A stretch of DNA of 50,613 bases from Paulinella micropora. Lineage: Eukaryota; Cercozoa; Imbricatea; Euglyphida. The DNA lies in contig BJOX01000275.1 of NCBI GenBank assembly GCA_009731375.1, positions 629,151 through 679,763 of the forward strand. Direction: 5' to 3'. The position numbers and the translations under genes are program-made. The notes under the pieces were generated by a model. The model was not told the DNA's origin, searched no databases, and worked only from the letters and a program-made list of their open reading frames with translations. Shown here in pieces: positions 1 through 15,744 of this stretch (within the stretch, counting starts at the first letter, position 1; every line of letters begins with the position of its first letter).

Positions 1-16
1 TATATATTGATCTGTC

Positions 17-5801
<5,785 letters not shown>

Positions 5802-5934
5802 AAAAAATAAGAACTGAGAAGGAAGAAGAGGGAGAAAACACACAGGAAAAAAACGAAGAAGAAGAAGACCAAGAAACAGATCAAGAGGAAAAAAAACGAA
5901 GAAGAAGAAGACGAAGAGTACGAGCCTCCTTAAG

Positions 5935-6560
5935 TCCGTAAGGTAGGGGGTGTAGCCACCAAAAAATTTCAAGTCAGTAAGGTAGGGGGTGTAGCCGCAA
6001 AAAATTTCAAGTCCGTAAGGTAGGGGGTGTAGCCACCAAAAAATTTCAAGTCCGTAAGGTAGGGGGTGTATGCCAAAAATTTCAAGTCCGTAAGGTAGGG
6101 GGTGGGGGGTTTGCATCACACCACAAGTCTCATATTATTCTGAAAGCTTTATTATGCTGATGTTCATTGTTCTTATGATGAAGTTTCTGTGCTGGTTTCC
6201 AATAAGATAAAACAAACACAGAAAGTTGGTTTTATCTTTTTGGAAATTGGTTTCTCATTAAATTCATCACATTTATTGTTATATATTCAAAAAATGTGTG
6301 CATACTGGGCGGTGTACCTGAAAAAATTCTAAGTCCGTAAGGTAGGGGGTGTAGCCGCCAAAAAATTTCAAGTCCGTAAGGTAGGGGGTGTACGTCTGAA
6401 AAAAAACTAAGGTCCGTGAGGTAGGGGGTGCTTAAAAAAAAAAACTAAGTCCGCAAGCGGAAAGCTATAGGGAGGCTTAAGGTAGGGGGTGGTCGCTAAG
6501 GTAGGGGCCTACCTTAGAAAGCTAAGGTACTAGGCCCCCTACCGACCCCCTACCGTTTCA
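5935..6560. repeat. Tandem GTAAGGTAGGGGGTG repeat cluster
   Basis: Repeats of about 40 bp built of AAGTCCGTAAGGTAGGGGGT followed by GTAGCC and an A-rich linker with AAATTTC. Five copies lie at about 5935-6110 and several more at 6335-6500, ending in a short inverted arrangement (6480-6555). The core is the reverse complement of the CCCCCTACCTTA motif in the introns of the upstream gene. Confidence 0.85.
6196..6246. other. 18-bp near-perfect hairpin
   Basis: TTTCCAATAAGATAAAAC (6196-6213) pairs with GTTTTATCTTTTTGGAAA (6229-6246) with one mismatch and a 15-nt loop. It lies in an AT-rich segment of about 180 bp that splits the GTAAGGTAGGGGGTG cluster. It may be a small foldback insertion or a 3' processing structure; the sequence does not decide. 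Confidence 0.6.
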
Positions 6561-7132
6561 CTGTGTTTGTGGCTTGGTCGTTGTCCCCCTGGCGCAATAA
6601 CTATTGTATCCCTATCCCCAGATCGCGGCAACTGCCTATCCATTCCAGTCCTAGGTATCCCTGATGTCTCCTTTGGGTTAGGAGTTGTTCGTGTGAGTAC
6701 CAATCCAGGAAGGGTTGGTTCCGTATGGGGGGTGGGCGGGGGCAATTCTTTTGATGTATTTCCAGGGTGTGTGTGCTGGTTGCAGGGTCCGGATCGATTG
6801 TTGGTAGTACGCTGTGCCTGGAGGGGGGTATTCGCATGGGTCTTGGTGACATCTGGGTGCCATCCACGGGCCTCAGGTAGTCTTACGGTGTGGAGGTAGC
6901 TTGGGGGGATGTTAAGGTCTTGGATTTGTTGGATCAGGGCTTGAACTTGAGCCTCTTGTTCCTTCTGGTGGGTCTGTGTTTCCCGGGGGGGCCGGCGGCG
7001 GGAGGTGTTCGGGTCGGGTGTTGCGTGGTTAACCGTGTCTGGGGGGGAGGGGGGGGGGGGGGGGGGTGATCNNNNNNNNNNCCGTCCGTCCAGTCCTGTT
7101 GTGGTAGGAAGGCATCTTTCAGTAGGCGTGGA

Positions 7133-8650
7133 TTACACCCGTCCGTCCGGTCCTGTTTGGGTGGCGCGATCGTGGGAAGTCAGTCCCCAGAGAAAGACCG
7201 TAGCCATCCTTATGTTCGCCCTATCCTTAAATCGTGGGAGGCCGAATCCTCCGCATTTACCTCGGGGCGCATACAGAAGTGCATTGGGGATGTCTGTGCG
7301 TTTCATATTGAGGGTATTCCGGAAGCATTCCCGGTAGTATATGTCCATGGTGTTGACTTCATCCTCGGTGAGTGCTGTCTAGCCTAGGGGGAAATCCGCT
7401 GTGCCCGGGACGAGGTCTCGTAGGGCTTCTCGTCTTCTGGTGTTGGTGATGTTGAGGCCCAGTGCCACCTGGGTGGCGGTGAGGAGGTTGGTGATGACTT
7501 CATTTACCTGTGGTTTGTGATCGTTGAGCCCTGATGTGAAGAGCCCTAAGGATCGGAATTTAGTGTATTTGGTCAGGCTGGGGATGGGTGTGCCATCCCG
7601 TCCGACTAGGCCCACCTCGAAATCTTCGGTGATCCCTGATGGGTGGACCATGATGCCTAGGCTGAAGCTTTTGGATGCTGCCGTGATGAAGCGGTCCCGT
7701 GGAGTTGGTTCTGGGACTTCTTGAATTCCTTGCGCGCTTGTTGGGTGCATCGTTCTTTGGTTCCCGGTCCTCCATGTGCGTGCCATTCGTCGTCCGCGAA
7801 GGTGTGTTGGGAGGGGATGGTGACGTCTGCTGCGGTGAGTGTCCTGCCTCTTAGTGCTGGCCATGAGTTGAACTGGCGGCCCAGTCCATAGAACTGATAT
7901 CCGGGGGTGGTCTCTGAGGGGGGATTCCCGGCCCGCAGACGTTTCCGGTATTCATTTGTGATTGAGAAAAGGGTGGGGCTGATCGGACTGTTTTGCGCTG
8001 TGCCGCGACCGCGATGTATGGGTTCTCCCTGGGGCATGTGGTCCTTCTCCTCCTTGGGTGTAGATAGTGGCTCCCCGATAAAGGTGGTGGACGAAGGAGA
8101 AGAGTTCTGGGAATTCCGGAGGGGTGGCGACGATGGCGGTCAGAGCGTTGTGTATTACTGGGAGTTCGACTGAATCGAACGCTTTCTCCACATCTACTGC
8201 CGTCAGGATCAGGGTGTGCGTTTGTCCAGTTTGTACCGCGGCGTGGTGGACGTCATGGATTATGCGGCGTAGGGTCAGGTTTGCTTCGTCCGCGCCGGAG
8301 ATGCGGGGGCAGTTAGCCTTGGCGGTCTTGCTAACACTTCCCACGTCCAGCATGAGGGTTCGTAGGTGCAGATCGATCATCTTGGCGTATAGGTTCATAA
8401 TGGCTTTGGAGATCATGATGGGTCTCCAATCTCGGGGATCGGCTCCCGTACCTTTCTCCTTCCATAGTTGGACCAGGTGTGTGGGTTTCCATTCAGCGGG
8501 TACGACTCCCTCCCTCCAACATTTGTTGAAATATTGAAGGATATACGCTTTGCCTGTTTCGGAAAGCAGTTTCAGCGCGGCCGATGGGACCTGGTCTAGT
8601 CCTGCGGAAGCGCTTTTCTTGCTCCGTATGGCTGCTGTCAGTTCGTCCAT
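7133..8650 (-). pseudogene. Reverse transcriptase domain (non-LTR type), frameshifted
   Basis: Fingers and palm start in the frame beginning near 8650: SASAGLDQVPSAALKLL, DPRDWRPIMISK, and the first catalytic Asp in LTAVDVEKAFDSV. The next block, TAQNSPISPTLFSI (equivalent of the LPQGSPLSP motif), and the catalytic FADD box (about 7789-7800) lie in a second frame (8037-7657). The thumb region, with YTKFRSLGLFTSGL, lies in a third (7864-7379), and GGFGLPRF in yet another (7348-7133). At least three frame changes are needed, so no intact protein is made. The motif order is standard for a LINE RT; clade assignment needs a search. Confidence 0.8.
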
Positions 8651-8708
8651 GGAGAAGTCTCGGCGTGCTTCCCGGATGGCTAGTGCTCTGTTGGGGTACG
8701 GGGTTAGG

Positions 8709-9547
8709 TCATGGGGATATGGGTTGAGATGCGCGTGTATCCACTCGAGAGGTTGAGTCGGTATCTTGGGGGAGAGTGTAGTTGCCTATGTGTCGGGGCT
8801 GAAATGTGGGGATGGTTCCGGGCCCACTCGTCGACGAGGCGGTGGGCTGGAGTGCTGCTTCTTTGGCCAGTCTGTCACATATCTCGTTAGGCAGTGTTGC
8901 CATTGGAAGCTGTTTTCGATGTGTGAGGCGATCCATTGTAGGTGGAGGTGGCCCATCTCGATCTTATATCTTCCTATCGCGTCCCATAGGATTGATTGTG
9001 GCCTCTACGGAAATAGTTTCTGGTACTCTGATTCCAGGGGGCAGTCCGCGAGGCCTTTATAATCCGTGAAGCCGTACGTCTGTTGGGGATGCCATCTGTT
9101 GGAGCGAATGTAGTGTAAGACCATCGCGACGCCCTCTACTTCCTGGTGTGCACTGGTGGTGGGGTTGGCATGTGCGCCATAGAGGGCGATGAGGGCCTCC
9201 TTGTGGATCAGGATGGCCCCGAAACCTCCCGCATGTCCCAGGTTGGGGAGGCTGGATCCGTCTACGTGAAATATTGCCGTGGTGGTCCTATCAATGGCGT
9301 CCCTGAAAGTGCCTGGGTGATCTCGGGTCGGAGGTTCGGCCTGGGTCTTGGGGATGAGTGAGTCTATACGGTATTTAATTCGGAGATTCTGTGGGAGTCG
9401 GTGGAGTAATAGCGCTACTGCACCTGTGGGGAGGATCTGGAACACTGTGCGGGGGTCGTTGGGCGAACTTTTCCATAGTCGTGCGCCAAGGTGTACGTTG
9501 GTCCCGACCTCTCCTCCCCCCAGTTCGTGGAGAGATGAACGATGCAC
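8709..9547 (-). pseudogene. RNase H domain upstream of RT
   Basis: RNase HI features occur in order: first Asp in FHVDGSS, Gly-rich strand GGFGAIL, Glu in HQEVEGV, third Asp in FTDYKGL (frame 9547-9005), and the last motif NEICDRLAKEA in the next ORF (8936-8709). All four acidic positions are present, but a frame break or stop separates the last from the rest. In LINEs carrying RNase H this domain normally follows the RT. Here it precedes the RT at 8650 by about 60-100 bases on the same strand, so the domain order is unusual or two elements are nested. Confidence 0.7.
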
Positions 9548-9549
9548 AT

Positions 9550-11190
9550 CGGATCAGGGGCATGGTGTAGAGACCATGTTTGTTGGGGCGGGCATGGCCT
9601 GGGTCGCTGGGGTGTTCCGTGGCGTTCCCAGTACTGGTGGTGGTAGGTTAGGTTGTTGATTACTCGGCAGGATCCCCCGCTTTCAGTGATCTGTTGGGTT
9701 GTGTACTCTTTAATATCGTCAGTCCACGATGGTTGGGTACTTGTGAGTAGGTGTTGTTCCCAGGAATGACGTAGTGTTCCACCCCAGGCTAGAGCGAGGT
9801 CCTGTTCCGTGTATTCAGTGATGGTTAGGGGGTATGCTTCCTCGGTTGGTGGGGGGATTGTACATTGGGGTGGGTGTTCCTCGGGAGGGGTGGGGTTGTC
9901 GAGTGCGCCTAGGAGTATGTCCCGTCGGCTGTGTTGGTCCGGTGGGCCGGGAGTAAGTATCCTAGCTTGGGGTCCCATAGCCGTTATCAGCAGTTGGTAT
10001 GCCTCGTCAGGAGTGTTAAGGCGGGCCCGAAAGAGATCGGTGTAGTGGGTGGTAGTTGGGGGTCGGCGTGGAGACGAGGCTTGGCTTGTCTCGCTTTGCG
10101 ATACATGAGGCGCCTATCTTCGTCCCATTCCATATTTTGTGTGGTGCGGTCGGGCATCGCTCGCAGTCTGGCGTCTGTTTGGAGGCGCTGTTGGGTGCGG
10201 TTTAGTTGGTCTCGTGCTCGAGCTATGGTATTCTCGGCTTCTTTGAGGTCTTCGGTCTGGTCTGTGGTTAGGGGTTGCATAGTTTCGGCTTGTCGGAGGG
10301 ACCATAGTCTAGTAACGGCCCTGGTTCCCGATTTGATGTCCAGTGTGCGTACCAGCTGTTCCCAACGTTTCCATGTTGTATTCGGGTGTGGCGGTTGGGT
10401 CCCTGTCTTAAGGAAGGTAAGGACTTCAGTGAGGGTTTGCTGGTAGACCAACCGGGTGGCAGTGTGTTTTGTGGGTCAGTGTTGTCGGTTCTGTGGGAGG
10501 GGTGGTACCGTTAGTTGGGGGGTGGATGACGTTTCCCCTGGTTGTGGTGGTTCCGTGTTCGCTCCTGCAGTGTGTGCCGCGGCCACCGCGGGCCCAGTTG
10601 GGCTTCTATGCTCGCGTTGATGCTGGATTCGAACTGTTCCTTCTGGAGGGGTGTCCATTTGGTGGGCTTGTTCCGTGGTGCTTTTGCTGGCCGGGGTGAT
10701 TGTCTGGTGGAGGTTCCTGGAGCATATCTAGCGTCCGTTTCGTCCTCCATTTCGGTCGGGTAGGTCGCGGAGTCTTCGTGGGAAGAGGTTCGTCTTGTTC
10801 CCTCTCGGCTGCTTCAGGATACCGTAGAACCGGAGGGCGTGTTTTTGCTGATAGTCCTCCAATCCCACCCATCCTCGCAGCGACTTTGCTTGCTCGAACA
10901 AGGTTTTGGTAAATTTCACTCTTTCCCGGTCCATCGTCTTGTACCGAACGATCCCCGGTAACAGGTTGTCGTGAAACCCCCATGTGCGTTCGCCCGCCCA
11001 GTTGAATACCGGCGGTGATTGCGCACAGGATCGCAATTCGATTTCACCGTTGTACGCGTGATCTGGGCATCGTTGATGCCCGTATCGCTCCGGCGACAAT
11101 GATGTACGCTCTTTCCGTGAGGCGCCATGTCCGAGAGCATCTCGGGTATACCCCTCCGCGCTTCTTTTCCGCTTCGCACTGTACCCGTAT
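9550..11190 (-). pseudogene. N-terminal region of the retroelement
   Basis: Minus-strand frames upstream of RNase H are open for long stretches (11387-10728 partly, 10750-10511, 10451-9987, 9978-9415) and share the Arg/Thr/Pro-rich composition of the element. One piece (near 10300-10120) is Gln/Arg-rich and probably helical. I find no APE or REL endonuclease motif and no CCHC knuckle. Boundaries between frames suggest frameshifts as in the RT part. Confidence 0.4.
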
Positions 11191-11414
11191 GTACGGGGCG
11201 GTTTTAGCCGGACTCCCGTTTTAGCCAGGCCGGATTTAGAAGGAACGTGCCACCAGTTAGCCGGATTTCGAGAAAAAAACAAAGAAAACATGGAAAACAA
11301 GCCACTGAAGCAATAACATCGACTTCTGAACTGCTTTGCAAGCGTGCAAGCGTACCAAAGGCACCATGTACCACACCGGCAAACCATCCTCCGGTTTTAA
11401 CAATGTCACGCTGT

Positions 11415-12620
11415 TGTTTTAGTTCCCACTACTGCCCCACTACTGCCCCATACTGCCCACTACTGCCCCACTACTGCCCCACTACTGCATCACTACTGCC
11501 TCACTACTGCCCCACTACTGCCCCACTACTGCCCCACTACTGCCCCACTACTGCCTCATCATCAGTTGAAGTTTTTCCAACAGTCTAACTTAATTCTTTG
11601 AATAAATTTTCACGCTGTTGTTGGATTTTTCCCTGCTGCCCTACTACTGCCCCACTACTGCCACACTACTGCCCCATTACTGCCCGCCCCACTACTGCCC
11701 CACTATGCCACACTACTGCCCTACTACTGCCTTATCACCAGTTGATGTTTTTCCAACAGTCCAACTTTATTGTTTTATCAAATTGTCACACTCTTGTTGA
11801 ATTTCCCACTACTGCCACACTACTGCCACACTACTGCCACACTACTGCCACACTACTGCCACACTACTGCCCCATTACTGCCCGCCCCACTACTGCCCCA
11901 CTATGCCACACTACTGCCCTACTACTGCCTTATCACCAGTTGATGTTTTTCCAACAGTCCAACTTTATTGTTTTATCAAATTGTCACACTCTTGTTGAAT
12001 TTCCCACTACTGCCACACTACTGCCACACTACTGCCACACTACTGCCACACTACTGCCACACTACTGCCACACTACTGCCACACTACTGCCCCACTATGC
12101 CACACTACTGCCTTATCACCAGTTTAAGTTTTTCCAACAGTCCAACTTTATTCTTTTAACAAATTGTCACACTGTTGTTGGACTTCCCACTACTGCCCCA
12201 CTACTGCCCCACTACTGCCCCACTACTGCCCTACTACTGCCTTATCACTAGTTGACGTTTTCCCGACAGTCTACCTTAATTGTTTTAACAAATTGTCACA
12301 CTGTTGTTGGACTTCACACTACTGCCCCACTACTGCCCCACTACTGCCTCCCTGCTGCCTCAATACTGCCCCACTACTGCCCCACTACTGCCTCACTACT
12401 GCATCATCATCAGTTGAAGTTTTTCCTGCAGCTCAACTTTATTGTTTAAACAAATTGTCAAGTCTTGTTAAAGTTCCCACTACTGCCCCACTACTGCCTC
12501 AACCAGTTGAAGTTTTTCAAACAAACCAACCAAGTTAATTGTTTTAACAATATCACACTGATGATTTTTCCCCACTACTGCCCCCACTACTTCCTCACTA
12601 CTGCACCACTACTGCCTCGA
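11415..12620. repeat. CCACTACTGC array with ~80-bp interspersed unit
   Basis: Runs of the 10-mer CCACTACTGC (variants CACACTACTGC and TCACTACTGC) alternate with seven copies of a ~80-bp element. That element contains CAGTTGAAGTTTTTCCAACA, then CAACTTTATTGTTTTA, then ACAAATTGTCACACTGTTGT. It starts at about 11553, 11725, 11930, 12110, 12240, 12400 and 12495. Copies are 80-95% alike by eye, and 11720-11960 is itself duplicated. Apparent ORFs with TTAPLLPHYC repeats are artefacts. Confidence 0.85.
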
Positions 12621-12678
12621 ACTCGATTTGGATTAAGCCGGATTCATAAAAACATGCGAGCAACAAAGTGGTGGCAGA

Positions 12679-13122
12679 ATGTATCAGGTGACGGTCCAGA
12701 TTGGTTGTGTCGTGCCCTTGCAACCACAACCCAGTCAGAGTAACGTGTTTTTCTACTTGCATGTATGGTCGTGGTTTCAATCCGAAAGAGGTTGTCAGAC
12801 TTTTCTGCCTCTATTCCGTGATGCCAAAGACGCCAGCATTAAGTACACCACGACATTTAGCAATCATGTACCAGCACATTACCAGCCACTGGAAACGGAG
12901 GTCAGAAGCAAGGATGTGCTTGTTGGGCATCTGCTTTTGCGACAGGACGACGATCAAGGTCCAAGCATGGAGCGCCGTTCCTGGGAGGAAGTGCGAGCAG
13001 TGGAAAATAGGATAAACTCCAAAGGAATTTTTTGGTTGGTTGGACAAGACTTTGTGGTTTTTTGTAATCATCATGATTGCAGATGTTTCACAAATGGCAT
13101 CGCATTGTTGAAGCAAAGATGA
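12679..13122 (+). CDS. Hypothetical protein inside the inverted-repeat unit
   Basis: A 147-residue open frame with mixed composition, unlike the repeats on either side. The central part (LFRDAKDASIKYTTTF, then LETEVRSKDVLVGHLLLRQD) and the Cys/His-containing C-terminus (FCNHHDCRCF) look protein-like. The first ~35 residues may be intronic or non-coding. No family is recognised and no transposase motif is visible, so I cannot say whether it serves the surrounding unit. It could also be one exon of a host gene. Confidence 0.4.
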   Translation: MYQVTVQIGCVVPLQPQPSQSNVFFYLHVWSWFQSERGCQTFLPLFRDAKDASIKYTTTFSNHVPAHYQPLETEVRSKDVLVGHLLLRQDDDQGPSMERRSWEEVRAVENRINSKGIFWLVGQDFVVFCNHHDCRCFTNGIALLKQR

Positions 13123-13585
13123 GATTAAATGTAAAGCATATTTTTGGAATTTAAGTTACCCTTTCCTTCTCCTTCATCTCTCTTGTTCACACTGTCTTCT
13201 TCCTGTGCGCAAGCGGGTGACTCTCTGCTGCTCCTGTCTTTTTCTTCCTCCCTCACTTCTCCCCGTTAGTCTGCCATCATCAGTGAGTCTTCTCTCTTAG
13301 TTGGCCCGGGCCACCGTTTTTTACTTGAGGTTTGCCTATTTACATGCATATGCTTCCTTTTCAGCTTTACGAAAACCGCAAGCCTGAGCGTTCTTCAATG
13401 ATTAACACTCGCTTCCTGCATCCCCCTGCACTGACGGCTAATGTGGGATACCCAGTCAGTGCTAGTGCTGCTATTCGGCGGGTGAAAACAATGAAGAGTG
13501 TCCTCTCAGTATTTTTTTCTTACTATCCTCACCGATTTACTAAACTGACTGACTGATTGACCGATTTACTAAACTGAATGGCTGT

Positions 13586-13694
13586 GCCGGCTGACTGACA
13601 ATGTGGTCTCACTGACTCAGTGACCGGCTGATTAACACTGCCGGCTGACTGACACTGCGGTCTCACTGACTGAGTGACCGGCTGAGTAACACTG
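13586..13694 (+). repeat. Tandem 54-bp repeat
   Basis: Two copies of a 54-bp unit starting GCCGGCTGACTGACA, with the shared block GGTCTCACTGACT and ending TAACACTG. They directly precede the TTAGGG tract. The 13123-13585 segment before it shows no gene I can support. Confidence 0.75.
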
Positions 13695-14560
13695 TGGTTA
13701 GGGTTAGGGTTGGAGCTAGATTCAGGGTTAGGGTTAGGGTTAGGGTTAGTTACGGTAAGGTTGAGGGTTAGGATTACTGTTAGGGTTAGTGTTAGGGTTA
13801 GGGTTAGGGCTAGGGTTAGGGTTAGGGTTAGTGTTAACTTGGTAAGATTGAGTGTTAGGGTTAGGGTTAGGGTTAGGATTAGGTTAGGGTTTGGGTTAGG
13901 GTTAGGGTTGGGATTGGGTTTAGGGTTTGTGTTAGGGTTAGGGTTAGGGTTAGGTTTAGGCCCCGGGTTAGTAAATACTGTGAGGCCCGGTTAGGGTTGG
14001 GGTTAGGGTTAGGGTAAGGTTGAGGGTTAGGGTAAGGTTGAGGGTTAGGGATAGGATTAGGGTTAGGTTTAGGGTTAGGGTTAGGGTTAGGTTTAGGGTT
14101 AGGGTTAGGGTTAGGGATAGGATTATGGTTAGGGGTAGGAATTGAAGTTAGGGTTAGGGTTAGGGTTAGGGTTAAGTTTAAGGTTAGGGTTAGGGTTAGG
14201 GTTAGGGTAAGGTTGAGGATTAGGGATAGGATCAGGATTAAGGTTAGGGTTAGGGGTTAGGGTTAGGGTAAGGTTGAGGGTTGGATTAGGGTTAGGGAGC
14301 GGATTAGGGTTAGGGAGCGGATTAAGGTTAGGGTTAGGGTTAGGCTTGGGGTTAGGGTTGGGGTTAGGGGTAGTTTTAGGGTTAGGGTTAGGGTTAGGGT
14401 TACTAGGGTAAGTTTGAAGGTTAGGGTTAGGGTAAGTTTGAGGGTTAGGGTTACTACTACTAGGGTTAGAGTTAGGGTTAGGGGCAGGGTTAGGGTTAGG
14501 GTTAGGGTAAACGTTGAGGGTTAGTTTTAAAGTTAGGGTTAGGGTAAGGGTTGAACCTTC
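13695..14560 (+). repeat. Long degenerate TTAGGG telomere-type tract
   Basis: About 866 bp of TTAGGG units on the plus strand, with many variants (TTAGGA, TTGGGG, AGGTTGAGGG blocks). Unique sequence flanks both sides, so it is interstitial. The repeat type is the common eukaryotic telomere unit. Confidence 0.9.
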
Positions 14561-15034
14561 ACCCCAAACCTTAGTCTAATGCTAAACTGATCTAAAACTA
14601 ACGACTAAACGCAGTGACTGACAGTAATGGCAGACTGAAGCAGTTAAATTGTACGTACTGTGCTACCCTTTAATGATCGGAGGGAAACAATCAGAATGAC
14701 CGGCCGACTGACTGACTGCACTACAAACTGTTGGAGCAGGCTGAAGGACTGACCGGGTATGCAGATTAACGGACTAAGTAACAGAAACACACTAACTGTG
14801 TCCACACTGTTGAACTGATCGATCTGCGCAGACTGACCACTGGACTTACTGACCGACTGTACTGATCGCGTACAGTTATCGCACAGACCGTACCGTGACT
14901 CACTGTACAGACTGTGAACCCTGACTGACTGGCGAGGTGGTTGAGGAATCATAATTGTAAGTGAGGAATCATAATTGTAAGCAGTATAACCATACTGGTT
15001 CCGAATGAGGAAGCGGATGATGCTGAAAATTCAA
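14561..15034. other. Non-coding stretch with CTGACTGAC character
   Basis: After the telomere-type tract, about 370 bp contain many ACTGAC/GACTGA words resembling the 13586-13694 repeat, then a short direct repeat (GAGGAATCATAATTGTAAG twice, near 14942-14980). I see no gene. Confidence 0.5.
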
Positions 15035-15680
15035 CACTGTGCCATCATGTTTGCGCTGATGATGGAGCAAAATGTTTAGGCAATAGTACGGCAGTAGTGA
15101 GGCAATAGTAAGGCAGTAATGAGGCAACTTGTCGGGGTGCAAGGTGGAACAGTAATGATGCTTTGCTAAAGCATTGCAATGCCTCAGCAACAAGTAAAAT
15201 GCGTTGTTCAAGTCAAAGATGGTATGGTGTGGTACATGGTGCCTCCTGGAACGCTTGCAAACCAATTCAGAATTCAATGTTATTGCGTCAGCGTCTTGAC
15301 ATACACACTTCAGTTCATGTTTGCTTGGTTTTTTCTTGAAAAAGAAGAAAAAAATGCATATGTGCATCATGTTTGCGCTGGTGATGGAGCAATAATTTTT
15401 CGGCAATAGTGCGGCAGTAGTGAGGCAATAGTAAGACAGTAATGAGGCAGATTGTCAGGGGGTCGAGGGGGAACAGTAATGATGTTTTTCGAATGAATTG
15501 AATGCCTCAGCAACAAGTGAAATGCGTTGGTGAAGTTAAAGATGGTTTGGTGTGGTGCATGGTGCCTTTGGTACGCTTGCACGCTTGCAAAGCAGTTCAG
15601 AAGTTGATGCTATTGCGTCAGTGGCTTGTTTCCCATGTTTTCTTTGTTTTTTTCTCGAAAAGAAGAAGAAGAAAAAAATT
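15035..15680. repeat. Tandem duplication of a ~320-bp unit
   Basis: Two diverged copies (about 15035-15355 and 15362-15680) share CATCATGTTTGCGCTG, the GGCAATAGT / GGCAGTAGTGAGG block, CCTCAGCAACAAGT, and the CATGGTGCCT to TATTGCGTCAG segment. The second copy runs directly into the right inverted repeat of the 11.2-15.7 kb unit. The GCAGTAGTG words are the reverse complement of the CACTACTGC array. Confidence 0.8.
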
Positions 15681-15744
15681 CATTCTAAATCCGGCTAACT
15701 GGTGGCACGTTCCTTCTAAATCCAGCCATGGGCTAAAACCGGAA

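Larger units (their letters stand above)
6560..11215 (-). mobile_element. Decayed LINE-like retroelement, RNase H upstream of RT
   Basis: One GC-richer minus-strand element. In transcription order it holds an N-terminal region without recognised domain (about 11190-9550), an RNase H domain (9547-8709) and a reverse transcriptase (8650-7133). Coding frames change repeatedly, so the copy is dead or badly assembled. Its 3' flank is the GTAAGGTAGGGGGTG cluster and its 5' flank abuts an inverted repeat at 11218. No LTRs are visible, and RT motifs are of the non-LTR type. A 10-N gap with a poly-G run interrupts it at 7072-7081. Exact ends are not defined. Confidence 0.7.
11218..15739. mobile_element. 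4.5-kb unit with ~180-200 bp terminal inverted repeats
   Basis: The left end (11218-11393) and right end (15541-15739) are inverted copies. Both begin GTTTTAGCC, contain GAAGGAACGTGCCACCAG, run through an A-rich block with AAACAAAGAAAACATGG and end in a shared GCTTTGCAAGCGTGCAAGCG to ACCACACC segment. The right copy has one extra GAA-rich insert. Between them lie the CCACTACTGC arrays, an ORF, TTAGGG repeats and a tandem duplication whose units carry the same CACTACTGCC motif inverted. This is the layout of a foldback-type transposon with repetitive subterminal arms, but two independent inverted copies could look the same. No target duplication could be defined. Confidence 0.5.

Noticed and set aside
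11415-12620. CRISPR-like look of regular repeats and spacers
   Set aside because: The spacers are themselves copies of one 80-bp sequence and the short repeats vary in number. The surroundings are eukaryotic with no cas genes, so it is an ordinary complex satellite.
13695-14560. A true chromosome end
   Set aside because: Unique sequence and genes continue on both sides and the units are heavily degenerate.
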